The translations under genes were made by a program, and so were the position numbers. 64,000 nt of DNA. It comes from Podospora bellae-mahoneyi (lineage: Eukaryota > Ascomycota > Sordariomycetes > Sordariales > Podosporaceae). This document shows positions 11,560 to 22,527 of this stretch, piece after piece (position 1 is the first letter of the stretch; each line of letters opens with the position of its first letter). The stretch lies in the NCBI RefSeq assembly GCF_035222275.1, contig NC_085882.1, forward strand, positions 2,735,501 to 2,799,500. Reading direction: 5' to 3'. Under the pieces are notes generated by a model. It searched no databases. It saw only the letters and a program-made list of their open reading frames with translations, and was not told the origin of the DNA.

Positions 11560-12992
11560 TTACTGCACCTTGGCCAAGATAGCCTTCTCTCTCTCGCTCT
11601 TGCGCTTCTCAAACTTCTTGGCCGAGTGTTTCCGTTCGTTCTCCTCTCTCCTCTTGATGGCCGCCAACTCCTCGCGCTTGATCTCGCCCGCCTTCTTGAT
11701 GACCTTGGGCACATGTCTGTGACGGCTGATGCGGCGGATTTCGGGCATATGGCCAAACCTTTCGGTAAGAGCCTTGTTGTATTCGAGGGCTTGTCGCTGC
11801 TTCGTCGACTTGACTCCACTTCTCTCTGAGGCGTTTGCGCGCCACAAACGGAGGTTGCCGTCGTCACTGCCGCTGATGAGGTACTTGGAGTCCATGGTCC
11901 ACATGGTCCTGAAGACTCTCTGCATTCTCTTGGTGTGGTACATGTCGCGGGATGAACCTTGGTCGCGCTTAAAGATTCTGATGGTCCTGTCGTAAGAGCC
12001 AGTAACAAGCTCCTCACCGGTAGGCGAGAACTCAACATCCATTACAGCCGCGACATGCCCCTTGTGGATGTTTTGAGCCTTGTTGAAGTTTCTGGCATCG
12101 AATACGTAAACATTATGGTCTTCCGAGGCCACAGCTAAGTTCATGGCCTCCATGGGGTTGAAAACAACACGGTTGGCCGCAAACTTGAGCACTGTCTTGA
12201 CAACCGGCATGTTTGTTCGCAGATCGAATAAGATAACCGACCGATCTGTTCCGACAGACGCAATGACGGATGTTTCAACTTGATTGAAGCACACATCGGT
12301 AATGGTATCTGTGTGGTTGGGCCACTGGATGGTCTGGGCGGCTGTGCTCTGCTCAAGATCCCACACACGGATGCAGCCGGCACCTGAAGAAGCAGCAAAG
12401 ACGTTTCCTGTCCGGTGGGCCGAAAGAGAGGTGTAGGGGCCGCCTTCTTGCCATGATGCGAGAGGAGATGTGTTGTCGGAGGCTGGTGTGTAAGGGTCCC
12501 AGAGCTTGATACCGTCGGTCGCGCAAGACAGAAGCTTCTTGTCGTTGGTGAAGGTCAATCCCTTGACGACATTGTTGTGGGCCGATGCCTTCCAAACCTC
12601 CTCCCGCGACGTAAGATCCCAGACCTTGACGATGCCGTCACCGGAACCTGAAGCAACACTGCTGAGAGAGTTCTTGTCCTTGCACATGCTGTAGATACCC
12701 TGTACGTGACCGCTCCCTAACTGTCCCAAGAAGGGCTTGGCGAACATGCGTTCCAACTTGACAGCATTGAGGGCTCTCTGGTATTCTCTGGCTCTCTCGA
12801 ACGGATGGATTTCGGGGGCTAAGTTTCGGGGGGCGCGCTGGTTATCGGAACCAGGGGCCTGTTGGACCGTAGTCGGCCGAGTGAGAGCTTTGATCTGTTA
12901 TGCCCATGTTAGCAGCCACAAAACCAGAGGTTGAAGCTATTCCAAGCTGCTAGTAACTCTGAAAACATTCTGCCATTGCGCCGTACCTTCAT
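11560..12992 (-). CDS. sof1: SOF1, WD-repeat component of the U3 snoRNP/SSU processome
   Basis: Nucleolar WD40 protein (orthologue of yeast Sof1 and human DCAF13) needed for 18S rRNA processing with U3 snoRNA. Exon 1 is only the six coding bases ATGAAG (12992-12987); after an intron (12986-12895) exon 2 starts IKALTRPTTVQQ, so the protein begins MKIKALTR as in the family. The total is 446 residues, the usual length. WD units are visible as SGSGDGIVKVWDL, SCATDGIKLWDPY, AVASEDHNVYVFDAR, TGSYDRTIRIFKR and SGSDDGNLRLWRA. The C-terminal Sof1 domain contains RFGHMPEIRRISRHRHVPK and a Lys/Arg/Glu-rich tail. The start is 556 bp from the divergent RPN6 start, so the two probably share a promoter. Confidence 0.95.
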
Positions 12993-13548
12993 GATTTGTT
13001 CCCTGTAGCGGACTGGTAATGTATCGTTGATCGCACAAAGTGGTGGAGCGTGTGTTTAATATTATCACCCGAAATAGTCTGCTCGTGGACAAGGATGTAG
13101 CGGTGAATTCGGAACAGATGTTGGACAGGCAGATGCTTCTTTCAATCGCCTGCTCCAAAGTCCAGGCGCATCTCGAAATTTTGGCGGGGTCTGGAGGCAG
13201 AATGCTCACCGCCCGCTATTGGTCAGCCACACCAGCTCCCAGCAACCGATTGGCGCCACAGTAAGGTGGACCTGCCAAGGCTGGATGCCGCTAGCTCCAT
13301 TACGTCGCAAGCACGGCTACCTAGTTGACCTTGCAGGGGTGGACTGGTGGTGAGGCGGCGGGCATCCATCCAGGTTGGATTTGGAGCTGCAACCACGACT
13401 GCTTCCCAACGCTATAACCAATACCAACAGCATCCATTTCACGAGCCATATCCGCGACGACCTTGCCGTACCATCTTGATCGACCGGGGACTCTCAACTT
13501 ACAATCACCCCCTTCCAACAAACAGCATCCACGCAACACGCAGTCACA
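12993..13548. promoter_or_regulatory. Shared promoter of SOF1 and RPN6 with two CCAAT boxes
   Basis: 556 bp between two divergent start codons. Two ATTGG motifs (CCAAT on the minus strand) occur at 13218-13222 and 13249-13253, about 31 bp apart, followed by an ATTACGTCGC stretch near 13299-13308 that resembles a bZIP/CRE half-site. No clear TATA box. The motifs are seen; their use is inference. Confidence 0.5.
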
Positions 13549-14936
13549 ATGGCGCAAGGCGACTCCGAGAGGGTGCGCGAGGCTCAGAAGCTCGCCCCAG
13601 TCAACCCCCAGAAAGCTATCGAACTTTACAAGGAGATTATCTCCCAACCGCCATCCATAAACTCCGAGGCCGCTATTCGGGAATATGAGACTGCCCTTAT
13701 CAGCCTGGGAGAGCTCTACCGCGACCAACAGTGAGCCCCTCGTTGGCAGCCTTCATGCGGGAACTGCTCATCTGACCCTAACTAGGAACACACACGAGCT
13801 CGTGAGTCTCGTAACCACAAGCCGGACAGTTCTGTCTTCGTTCGCCAAGGCAAAGACAGCCAAGTTGGGTATGTAGCTGGGTCATAGGAGGCTTGCTTGT
13901 TGACCGGAAACTGACCTCACCCCCACCAGTGCGCCAGCTCCTCGACCTTTTCGATGCCATCCCCAACTCCCTCGAAACCCAGATCGCCGTCACAAAATCT
14001 TGCATAGAATGGGCCACCTCCGAGAGACGAAGCTTCCTTCGACAAAACCTCGAGACCCGCCTTGTTGCCCTGTACATGAAGAAGCAAGCGTACTATGATG
14101 CTCTTACACTCATCAACGGCCTCCTCAAGGAGCTCAAGCGCATGGACGACAAGCTTGTCCTCGTCGAAGTCCAACTCCTCGAGTCTAGAGTGTACCACGC
14201 CCTCGGCAACATCTCCAAAGCCCGCGCCGCCCTCACCAGCGCTCGTACCTCTGCCGCCTCAGTCTACACCCCCCCTCTCCTCCAAGCCAACCTCGACATG
14301 CAGTCCGGCATGCTCCACGCTGAAGATAAGGACTTTCAGACGGCATTCTCCTACTTCATCGAGGCCCTCGACGGCTACCACTCCCAAGACGAGGCCTCCC
14401 GCGCCCAGGCTGCGCTGCAGTACATGCTCCTTTGCAAGATCATGCTCAACCTTGCCGACGACGTCAATCAGCTCATGACCAGTAAGCAGGCCCAGAAATA
14501 CGCCGGCAAGTCCCTCGAGGCTATGAAGGCCATCGCCCGCGCGCACTCTAACCGCTCATTGGAGGAGTACGAGCGTGCCCTGGGTACCTACAAGTGGGAG
14601 CTGGCGAGCGATGGATTTGTTCGGAACCATCTGAGGAGGCTGTACGATGCCATGCTCGAGCAGAACCTTATCAAGGTCATCGAGCCGTTCAGCCGGGTTG
14701 AGATTGACCACATTGCCAAGATGGTCAGCTTGGACAAGGAGCAGGTGGAGAGGAAGCTGTCGCAGATGATTCTGGACAAGGTGATTATTGGTGTGCTGGA
14801 TCAGGGGGCGGGGTGCTTGATTATTTATGACGAGACGCATCGGGATGAGGCGTATGATGCGGCGTTGGCGACGATTGAAAAGTTGAGCAATGTGGTGGAT
14901 GTGCTTTACACCAACCAGGCTTCGCTTTTGGAGTAG
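13549..14936 (+). CDS. rpn6: 26S proteasome regulatory subunit Rpn6 (PSMD11)
   Basis: PCI-domain subunit of the 19S lid that clamps the lid and base to the 20S core. Exons 13549-13730, 13786-13868 and 13930-14936 give 423 residues, normal for Rpn6. It starts MAQGDSERVREAQKLAP. The TPR-like helical part includes KSCIEWATSERRSFLRQ (family hallmark) and YYDALTLINGLLKELKRMDD. The C-terminal PCI domain contains HLRRLYDAMLEQNLIKVIEP and FSRVEIDHIAKMVSLDKEQV, and it ends in a helix with NVVDVLYTNQASLLE. Intron phases all fit. It shares a promoter with SOF1. Confidence 0.95.
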
Positions 14937-15399
14937 GTTGGCTTTTCAAGAGGGAAGAGGTGGAATTGCTGTAATATCACTACACTAGGTTAGGGTGAGG
15001 AGGTACTTGACAGAGAACGCACTCTTAGAAAAAGGGGTGTGGAAATTGAGAATCAAGCGTTGATCGTGAGGGGTATTTGATTTGTGATACAGGTATGAAC
15101 AGACAGTGAGTGTACAATCAATGCCAAGGTGGCCTGGTTTGACGCAACGTAAGAAAACAAAACATTTCATTCATGTGGTATCTTTGACGCTTTCCTTTTC
15201 CTCCCATGTTCTGATCCTGACAACCATAACCCTGACTTGACCCAACAAACAATGTTATAAGAAATAAAAAAAGAAAGAAACAGCAACCTTGGTATCTCCC
15301 TGTTTGGTCCGTTATACTACCCAGCAATATTCCCTTATCCCTCTTCCATCTGATATCCTGACTTGCATATTTCCAACACTTTCTCAACTATCCCAACAA
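14937..15399. other. Convergent spacer between RPN6 and the AT-hook gene
   Basis: 463 bp between two 3' ends. AT-rich patches such as AATAAAAAAAGAAAG near 15262-15276 could serve polyadenylation. No gene is supported. Confidence 0.5.
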
Positions 15400-18300
15400 T
15401 CACCTCCTGCTCCTCTCTTTCCTCTTCGGCTTTTCAACCTTATACTTCCCCCCACCAGCAAACACCCCTCCAAGGCTAAACCACCCCCTCTTTTTCCTCT
15501 CCCTCTCCTTCTTTACCTCCTCCCTTTTCCTCCTCCGTTCCTCCATCCCCTTCCTATCCCGTCTTCTCATCTCCCCTATCAGCACAGCAAATAACATCCG
15601 TACAAGCTCCCACTCCGTCCATTTATCTTCTTCTCCTCGGGTGTGCAAGACAACATGTTTGTAGTACTCTACTATCTGTAAGTGCCAGACCTCAATCGTC
15701 ATTGCTTCTTGTGGTTCCCCGATTGAGGGGACGAGACCGACGAAGGATTTTGAGACGTCGGATAAGGGGAGGATGGGGAGGCGGTGTTGGCGGTGGAGGG
15801 TGAGGCATTGGTCTAGGAGTTCCCAGTTGGGGATTCCCCATCCTTTGAGGGGGTCATTTGGGGGGGGAGAGGTGGTGGTGGGGACGAGGGAGGAGAGGAG
15901 AGAAAGGGGGTTGGGGAGGGAGGGGAGGGAGAATTTGGGGAAGAAGGATTGGGGGGGTTCTTCTTCTTCTTGCTCTTGTTCATGGTCGTGTTCGCCCTGT
16001 TGATGATCATGGTCGTCTTCTTGGTTGTAGTCGCCATGGTCATAGTCATCCTCGTGATCGTAGTCACCCTCTTGAGCGTAGGTGCCCTGTTGATGGTGAT
16101 CGTAATCTCCCTCTTCTTCCTCATCCGAGTAATCCTCTTCCTCAACAGGCTCAAGATCCCTCCCCTGGTAATCACGTTGCCGAGGCTGATACGGTTCATA
16201 CCGCTGCTGGTCCTGTTCAGACAGAGGAGGGGTAGGCTCTTGGTCCCTGTCTTCACCATCCTCATCGTAGTGACCCTGATCAGGCTCCTGCTCCCCAATT
16301 GCCTCCCAATCCAGCTCTGACGGCTGCTCCTCCACTTCCCGGCCATAGCCCTCCCACGTAGCCCCCCTCGGTCTCTGTTCCGGTTCTTGCGCCTTGGCCT
16401 GATGAAGTCTCTGCTCAAACGACGCCTTCCCATAGTGCAGCGGCGGTCCCAACTCTTGTGCCCTCCAACCCTGCCGGTCCTGCTGCTCTCTCAACTCCCG
16501 ATCTTTTCGCTGCTGAGAGGTATCCGAGAAAGGATCAGCTTGCCGCCCATTCTCTTCCTCTTCACTGGCTTCAGGCTGTGGCTCAGGCAGCTCAGGGTAG
16601 CTAACCACCGGCTCCTCACGACGGTTGTCCGCGCCAGTCCGCTCACCAATTCCACCTTCTCCAGCACCTTGCTTCTGACTCCGAGATTGCCTCGTCTTCT
16701 GCGGTGAGTTTGCCCGCCTCTCGCGCGGCAACGGCGAGAGCGTACTACTCGTAAACTCGACAACCGGACCGGGAGTCTTCCCCTTGAGCGGCGATCGAAA
16801 CGAGGATTTGGCAGGAGACGCCGCTCGGTTCGGCTCATGTCTCGGGGGCGTAGTTTTTGGACTAGAAAAAACCTCGGCCGAGATTTGTTGACCGTTCTGA
16901 GCCCGTACCCGCTGCCGACGTTTCTTTTGAGGCTCAATCAACTGACGGCTTTCCTCAAAGAAGCGGCCGACTTGGCTGTTGTCTGGGTTGAGCACATTGG
17001 TAGTGGTCGGGGGGGCTGCTGCTTTGGCGGGCCCTGCCTGTGGTTGGAAGAGAGTGTTTTCTCCAAATTCTCGTCTGCGGGGCGCAAAGTTTCGAAGTTG
17101 GGGGATTTTATTCGGGTTCTCTTGAGGCTCGACGGGAGAGAGGGGGCGAGGGGCGGGGATGGGCGGCCGTTCTGGCTCTTTGCCCTTGGCCCGAATGCTC
17201 GTCTTTGCTTGATCGGCCGTGTTATCCGTCCGAGAAGTGGATGGCTGAGTTGTAGACGGCTGCGCTGCAGACGGCTGAGATGCAGAGGGTTGCGATGTTG
17301 AAGGCTGCAATGCAAATGACTGCGATGTAGAGGCTGCTGTCATCTGCTCCTTCGCCTTCCTCTGACCTTCCGTGATCCTGGCCAACCGCTTCTCCATGAT
17401 CTCCTGAGCACGAGCGGAAGTGGACCTCCGTCCTCTGTCCTTTTCCTTGCCTTTTAAACCGCCATCGATGCTTTCAAGGCTATCATCATGTGCGCCAGAC
17501 CGCACCTCCACGTTCTGCGAAGCATTCCCGAAACCCGATTGCTTCTTAGTGACTGCTTCAGCAGTAACACTTTGATTTTGCTGTTCCTCAATCTCCACCA
17601 AATGAGCAAACAAGCTATTATCCGGTTGTTGCAGCTTCTTCCGTTCCTTTTGTTGCTGTTGCACTAGGTTGTTGGCTGGCTCTCGCCGTGATGGCTTGAA
17701 CAACCCCATACCGGGCGTCTCTTGGCCAGGCAACAAGACAGGCGATGAAAAAAAGCCGCTCAGATTGGTCCTCGCCGGAGCTGGGGTGGGTTTGACGGCC
17801 GGCCGCTTGTCAAGCTGTTCCAGGATAGAACTGGACTCTTGTTCGATTTCATAAGCGTCATCAATCTGAGAATTCCGTGAAGAGCGAAGCTGATTTTCTT
17901 GGCCATCCCTTTGTTGTTGACGGCTGATATTCCTCCCCAGAGTCGGGATCTTGCTGCTCTGCCGGGACTCAACAACAGGTGCTTTGATCTGCGGGGGCAC
18001 CACTCTTGGAGCGAAAGGGGTGACGCCACCAGCCTCGAGCCAGAAATCAGCATCATCTTCCTCTTCCTGAGTTGGCAGCTCTGGTTGTTGTGTGTTAACA
18101 GGGTCCATAGTGAAAAGCTCCGGTTCAGGCTGGGGTGTCGGTTCTTTGGCAGGCAGACGAGTCGCTTTTTGTTGTGGTCTCCTGTCTGTAGTCTCGTGAT
18201 TTCGGCTAGAAGTAAACGACCCCCGGAAACCAAAATTGCTTGTGCGCGCAGGCTCGGCTCGCTCTTGAGCCCGACGTCGTGCTGGTTCAGCGATCGCAGA

Positions 18301-21300
18301 ATTGGGAGCGCTAACGGTAGCTTCTGGGTCAACCTCAGGCTCACTAAAACGCGCCTCACGCCCAGAACTTCTTCTACTTGGGGTCTCCTGAAGATCCTCC
18401 TCGGGTTCCTCCTCAGGCTCCTGCTCAGGTTCTGGCCTGGGATTCGAAATCCGGGTGGGCGACAAACTCTTGGCTGTTTCGGCAACAAAATTCTTAATCT
18501 GCTGTAGTCCTCTAAACCAAGGTCGGTCCTGCTGCTTCTCCTGGGCGGTGTCAGTACGCTGCGGCGACGGGGAGTGGGTGGCTCGGGGCTGTGAGATCAA
18601 GGGCGCGGGGGACTGGCTCGACTTCTCAAACGATCCCCGAAATGGACTCCGCAGTACACTGTCTCTCCCTGGGGGCGAGGGCGGATCGGATGTCACAAGC
18701 TGCAAAACTCGGCCGGCACGTACTATGGGTGAAAGGCTAGGCCGGGGCTGCGATCCTGGGGGCGCTAGGTTTAGTGACTGTACATTCAAGTCTGTTCTCG
18801 GTAGAGGTGCCACGTCCGACAGCTGATCGGCTGGGGTTTCGTTCGACTTTGTTCTGGTGTGCTGCGGCAGGCGGGCAACAGGGACCGGCGGGCTAGGGTC
18901 ACTGGCAGGTGGGGAAGAGGGCATCTCGACCTGAACATTCGGCTGTGCTGGTTGGTTGGGTGAAACGGTCCCTGCTTCGTCTACGCCATCGCCTTCAGCC
19001 TCGGAGGGTATTGGGGATGGTGTCTCATCAGGTGTCAACAGCCTATTCGATTCAAGGTGGGGGATGGAGTGATTCACTGATGAGGGCCGCTCAATAGACG
19101 GCTGGATTGGGTGGCTCGCGGCCTGCGCTTCCTCTTCCCCTCCATCATTGTCCGGTTCCTCCTCTCTTTCTCCATCGCGCACTTTGTCGTCATGTTGCTC
19201 TTCAAGCTGCGATTCCACGTGTTGGCCTGGAGTTGCAGCGGCATACACTTCATCGGGCAAGGTAGAGAAGGAATCCCCTTCTCCACTCAGGTTTGATGTG
19301 TCGGCAGGCGATGGTTCCTGCGTTGTGTTGGCCGAATCTGTCCGTTGACGAGCAGCCTTGCGGATCAACTTCCCGAGTAGTGACTTTGGCTTCTTTATTG
19401 GCTTCGGCTTTTCTGGAACTCGGTTCCACCAAGCATCGGAGTCGTCTGCGGGTTCATCCTCGGCTTCGACTTCAGCTCGGATTTCGACCTCGCTGGGACG
19501 GGGTGGCAATCGTTTGTAAGGTCGTTTGTAAGGCTTGGGTTGCTCCCGGTCTGGTTCTTGTCCTGGGTCATCTTGCTGCTCGGTTGCTGAATATCCTGAG
19601 GTCTCGGCCCATTGTCTTTCTGGTTGCACATCCTGGTCCGGCTCGGGTTGCGGAACAGGCCCATCACTGAACTCAAAGTCTGGGTCGGGCCTCGACCTAG
19701 AGTACTGTTCTTTCTGTGACGGTTCTTCAGACGCTTGTCTCGGTTCGTCAGACTCATGCCTGGGTTCCTCGATTTCTTGTCGTGGCTCCTCAGACTCTCG
19801 CCTTGGCTCCTCGCTGTGTCGCCTGGGCTCTTCAGAACTTTGCCTTGGCTCCGCGCTTTGTTCCCTAGACTCGTCACTAAAAAAATCAGGATCAAATGAT
19901 CTGCTCTTCACTTCAAACGAAGATGTGCCAGCTTTCTGCACTGGTCCAATGCTAGAACCAAAACCAGCCACCTCCCTCCGCAAAACAGCTGCCCTCTCAG
20001 CAGCCTTTGCTTCTTGTTTTCCAACAGGGGAGCTGGAAGCAGACTCGCTTCTCCTCTCAGCAGCCATGTTCTCACCCGGCAAAATGCTGAAATCAAAATC
20101 AAAGTTCTTCCGTGGTGGAGTGGGGGATTTTTGAGTGCTTTGTCCGAAATCGAGTCCCTCCAGCTGCTCAGCATGAGAAGATGCAGCAGGTTTCTCAGGC
20201 CCGACACTGAAGTTGAAATTGGTCTCCCTTCGTCGGCGCACAGAAGGCATTTGAGTGCTCTGCCCAGGGTGAAAACTAGAACCAAAGTCAAATGGCTTCC
20301 TTGGCTCAGCAGCTTCCAGTTGAGATGTCCGCCCTGGCCCGACACTAAACCCGAAATCATGCTCTTCCCCTGTCTCTTGTACTGCCTCTTGTGGGCCCTC
20401 CCCAGCCGCAGTCCCTCGACTCTGCCTAAGATAGTCGATACCATTCTTAATAATGACTTTTGTGGCTTCACCGAGCTCTTCCTCTTGCTGTTGTTCCTGC
20501 CCGGCCATCATACTGGAATTCATCAGAGACCTGAGCTCGGCAAGCGGGACCTCTGTAAAGTCCTCCGCTCCCGCCATGGTATCCTGAGCATCCCCCAAAT
20601 CACGAACTGGACTTGTCATGTAATCGCCCTCATCGTAATCGTCCTCAGGTCCATCGTGCATGTCGCCCCACTCGCCTTGTTCATCGAAATCACCTTCGGA
20701 GTGCTCGGGTTGTGGTTGTTGTTCCGGCTCTGGGGACGGTTCTGCTTCCGGCTCGGGTTCTGGTGCTGGTGATGGTTCCTTCGGGGGAGATCGATTGCTT
20801 AAACTCGTCCGGAGTCTCTGCGCGGCAGGCGACGAAAGGGTCCCAAGCCAGATATCATCCTCCATGTCGCCTGCACCATCATCCTCGTGATCCTCCCCTG
20901 CCGTAAATTGATCCTGGCCGAAAAAGTCATGTTGTACTGGTGGTAATCTCGAAGCGTTGTCCTGTTGTAGTATTTCCGCAATGCTGCCCATATTCATCTC
21001 GGCAGGAACCAGACTCTTCCGCGGCCGTCCTCTTTTTCTCGGCTGGGTATCCTCTTTTGCGGGTGTCATCGACTTTCGTTTCGCCGGCCTCTTCAACAGG
21101 CTGACGGGTCGCGGCGTCGCCTCGATATGTTCCAGCGCATCTTCGTTTAGTGGCTGCTGCTTCTGAGGGGACTTTTGTGGCGATCGAGACGTGCCTCTCG
21201 CAACAACAGCCTTCGCTCCTGGTGTACCAGGTCGTTTTCGTCGCGTCGTAGGTACCGGCGTCCCAGATTTCCGTGGCCGACCTCTCCTCCGCGGCGTCAC

Positions 21301-21660
21301 TCCCTCATCATCACTCAGACCGCGCACCGGCACCACGGTAGTGGTAACATCCCCTCCTCCCCTCATAACTCCCCGTTTCGGCGTCGGCGATTGGAAAAGC
21401 CGGCGCTTTATGCCCTTTGTATTCCTCACCTCGTCCTCAGCCTGGACAGTCACCAGCAGCCTCTGTGGCGAAACGGGGCTGCCAATGTCGAGCTCAAAGG
21501 TTCGTTTCCTAGGCGATCTCGCAATGGATAAAAGTCGCGCGGCGGGTTGGGCTCGTGGTTTGACGCGCGACGGCGGCAGCATCGGTGGGCTGAGAATCGG
21601 ATCTATTAGCGGGTCGGGTGAAGATCCCAGGTTCAGCGTTATGGTGTGTTCTTCATCCAT
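15400..21660 (-). CDS. Giant AT-hook, intrinsically disordered nuclear protein
   Basis: An uninterrupted 2086-residue frame beginning MDEEHTITLNLGSSPDPLID. Two AT-hook cores are visible near the N-terminus, RRGRPRKSG (about residue 125) and KRGRPRKSL (about 210), which bind the minor groove of A/T-rich DNA. Most of the rest is low-complexity and rich in Glu, Pro, Gln, Arg and Ser. Residues about 438-665 hold scattered copies of an Phe-x-Phe-Ser-x-x-x-Gly-Pro-like motif, and about 603-640 a run of EEPRxxS units. A Ser/Thr-Gln-Pro-Ser repeat lies near 1445-1480, and Asp/His/Tyr-rich repeats near 1860-1920. Many S/T-P sites suggest CDK-type phosphorylation. Only the last about 150 residues look folded, with GWGIPNWELLDQC, EVWHLQIVEYYKHVV and a basic tail. 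I do not recognise the family; a chromatin or nuclear-architecture role is inference. No introns in 6.2 kb. Confidence 0.85.
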   Translation of the reverse strand: MDEEHTITLNLGSSPDPLIDPILSPPMLPPSRVKPRAQPAARLLSIARSPRKRTFELDIGSPVSPQRLLVTVQAEDEVRNTKGIKRRLFQSPTPKRGVMRGGGDVTTTVVPVRGLSDDEGVTPRRRGRPRKSGTPVPTTRRKRPGTPGAKAVVARGTSRSPQKSPQKQQPLNEDALEHIEATPRPVSLLKRPAKRKSMTPAKEDTQPRKRGRPRKSLVPAEMNMGSIAEILQQDNASRLPPVQHDFFGQDQFTAGEDHEDDGAGDMEDDIWLGTLSSPAAQRLRTSLSNRSPPKEPSPAPEPEPEAEPSPEPEQQPQPEHSEGDFDEQGEWGDMHDGPEDDYDEGDYMTSPVRDLGDAQDTMAGAEDFTEVPLAELRSLMNSSMMAGQEQQQEEELGEATKVIIKNGIDYLRQSRGTAAGEGPQEAVQETGEEHDFGFSVGPGRTSQLEAAEPRKPFDFGSSFHPGQSTQMPSVRRRRETNFNFSVGPEKPAASSHAEQLEGLDFGQSTQKSPTPPRKNFDFDFSILPGENMAAERRSESASSSPVGKQEAKAAERAAVLRREVAGFGSSIGPVQKAGTSSFEVKSRSFDPDFFSDESREQSAEPRQSSEEPRRHSEEPRRESEEPRQEIEEPRHESDEPRQASEEPSQKEQYSRSRPDPDFEFSDGPVPQPEPDQDVQPERQWAETSGYSATEQQDDPGQEPDREQPKPYKRPYKRLPPRPSEVEIRAEVEAEDEPADDSDAWWNRVPEKPKPIKKPKSLLGKLIRKAARQRTDSANTTQEPSPADTSNLSGEGDSFSTLPDEVYAAATPGQHVESQLEEQHDDKVRDGEREEEPDNDGGEEEAQAASHPIQPSIERPSSVNHSIPHLESNRLLTPDETPSPIPSEAEGDGVDEAGTVSPNQPAQPNVQVEMPSSPPASDPSPPVPVARLPQHTRTKSNETPADQLSDVAPLPRTDLNVQSLNLAPPGSQPRPSLSPIVRAGRVLQLVTSDPPSPPGRDSVLRSPFRGSFEKSSQSPAPLISQPRATHSPSPQRTDTAQEKQQDRPWFRGLQQIKNFVAETAKSLSPTRISNPRPEPEQEPEEEPEEDLQETPSRRSSGREARFSEPEVDPEATVSAPNSAIAEPARRRAQERAEPARTSNFGFRGSFTSSRNHETTDRRPQQKATRLPAKEPTPQPEPELFTMDPVNTQQPELPTQEEEDDADFWLEAGGVTPFAPRVVPPQIKAPVVESRQSSKIPTLGRNISRQQQRDGQENQLRSSRNSQIDDAYEIEQESSSILEQLDKRPAVKPTPAPARTNLSGFFSSPVLLPGQETPGMGLFKPSRREPANNLVQQQQKERKKLQQPDNSLFAHLVEIEEQQNQSVTAEAVTKKQSGFGNASQNVEVRSGAHDDSLESIDGGLKGKEKDRGRRSTSARAQEIMEKRLARITEGQRKAKEQMTAASTSQSFALQPSTSQPSASQPSAAQPSTTQPSTSRTDNTADQAKTSIRAKGKEPERPPIPAPRPLSPVEPQENPNKIPQLRNFAPRRREFGENTLFQPQAGPAKAAAPPTTTNVLNPDNSQVGRFFEESRQLIEPQKKRRQRVRAQNGQQISAEVFSSPKTTPPRHEPNRAASPAKSSFRSPLKGKTPGPVVEFTSSTLSPLPRERRANSPQKTRQSRSQKQGAGEGGIGERTGADNRREEPVVSYPELPEPQPEASEEEENGRQADPFSDTSQQRKDRELREQQDRQGWRAQELGPPLHYGKASFEQRLHQAKAQEPEQRPRGATWEGYGREVEEQPSELDWEAIGEQEPDQGHYDEDGEDRDQEPTPPLSEQDQQRYEPYQPRQRDYQGRDLEPVEEEDYSDEEEEGDYDHHQQGTYAQEGDYDHEDDYDHGDYNQEDDHDHQQGEHDHEQEQEEEEPPQSFFPKFSLPSLPNPLSLLSSLVPTTTSPPPNDPLKGWGIPNWELLDQCLTLHRQHRLPILPLSDVSKSFVGLVPSIGEPQEAMTIEVWHLQIVEYYKHVVLHTRGEEDKWTEWELVRMLFAVLIGEMRRRDRKGMEERRRKREEVKKERERKKRGWFSLGGVFAGGGKYKVEKPKRKERSRR

Positions 21661-22527
21661 GTCCGCGGTCGTCGCAAATTTGCCGCGGGCGAGGGCGTCC
21701 AGAAATAATAATCATGGGGGCAGGGGCAGACGCATGGACATGCAAGCCCACGACCTGCGTGTGTGTTGTGTCTCTCCCAAAAAAAAATATGCCAAAATTT
21801 AGACACCACCCCGCCTAATGAGGGCCACCGTTTAACGCGTCGATATAATGGATATGGGATGGAAATGATGGTTTAAATGCGACAAGCTGCGCTTCCTATC
21901 GGTGTGTCCTGTGCGCGCACAGTTACATCCGACCAGGTACCATCCGTGTCTGTTTACATGTTGCCTGATTAGGCTAAGCCTTTTGATGAGTTGCTCCAAT
22001 CAAAACATGTGGCTGTCTTCGACAAGAATACCCCAGGTCTTGGCCAAATTTCGGGATAACTTTATGCCCTCTTAATGCCAACGGTGCAGACGTCATTGTC
22101 AGCACTTCCTATCCGTATCCCCCCTCCTTTTCTGAAAAGAAGATGCAGATGCGGCCACTTCTCTTCTTGCAGCAACGCTAGAAAATGGGAGCCCAAAGCT
22201 GAGCAAATCATTTATTACTAATCTTTGTCGCATCTTGAAGGCCTCGAGAACTAAAGCGCGCCCTTCGAGTTGTTCTTCAACATGACGTGATGGGGCTAAT
22301 GGCGCAACCGGCCGTGTAAGTGGTGAATCGTGTGTTTGACAGCATTTGAATGTAGCATTGTTTGATAATATCGAGAGGGTAAACCTTTATTTCTAGACAG
22401 AATCATAGAATATATATACCTTGACATCCTCATCCATTGGATCCCTTCTGATCATCATCTCAACATCCATCTCTGCCACCCACCGCACATATCCCAAGAT
22501 AGACAGCCCACCTCACACCTCACCACC
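21661..22527. promoter_or_regulatory. Divergent promoter region with TATA-like element
   Basis: 867 bp between the starts of the AT-hook gene and the AsaB-like gene. A TATATATA element lies at 22411-22418, about 110 bp before the ATG at 22528, and fits a TATA box for the + strand gene. An A run at 21780-21787 is near the AT-hook gene start. Confidence 0.45.
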
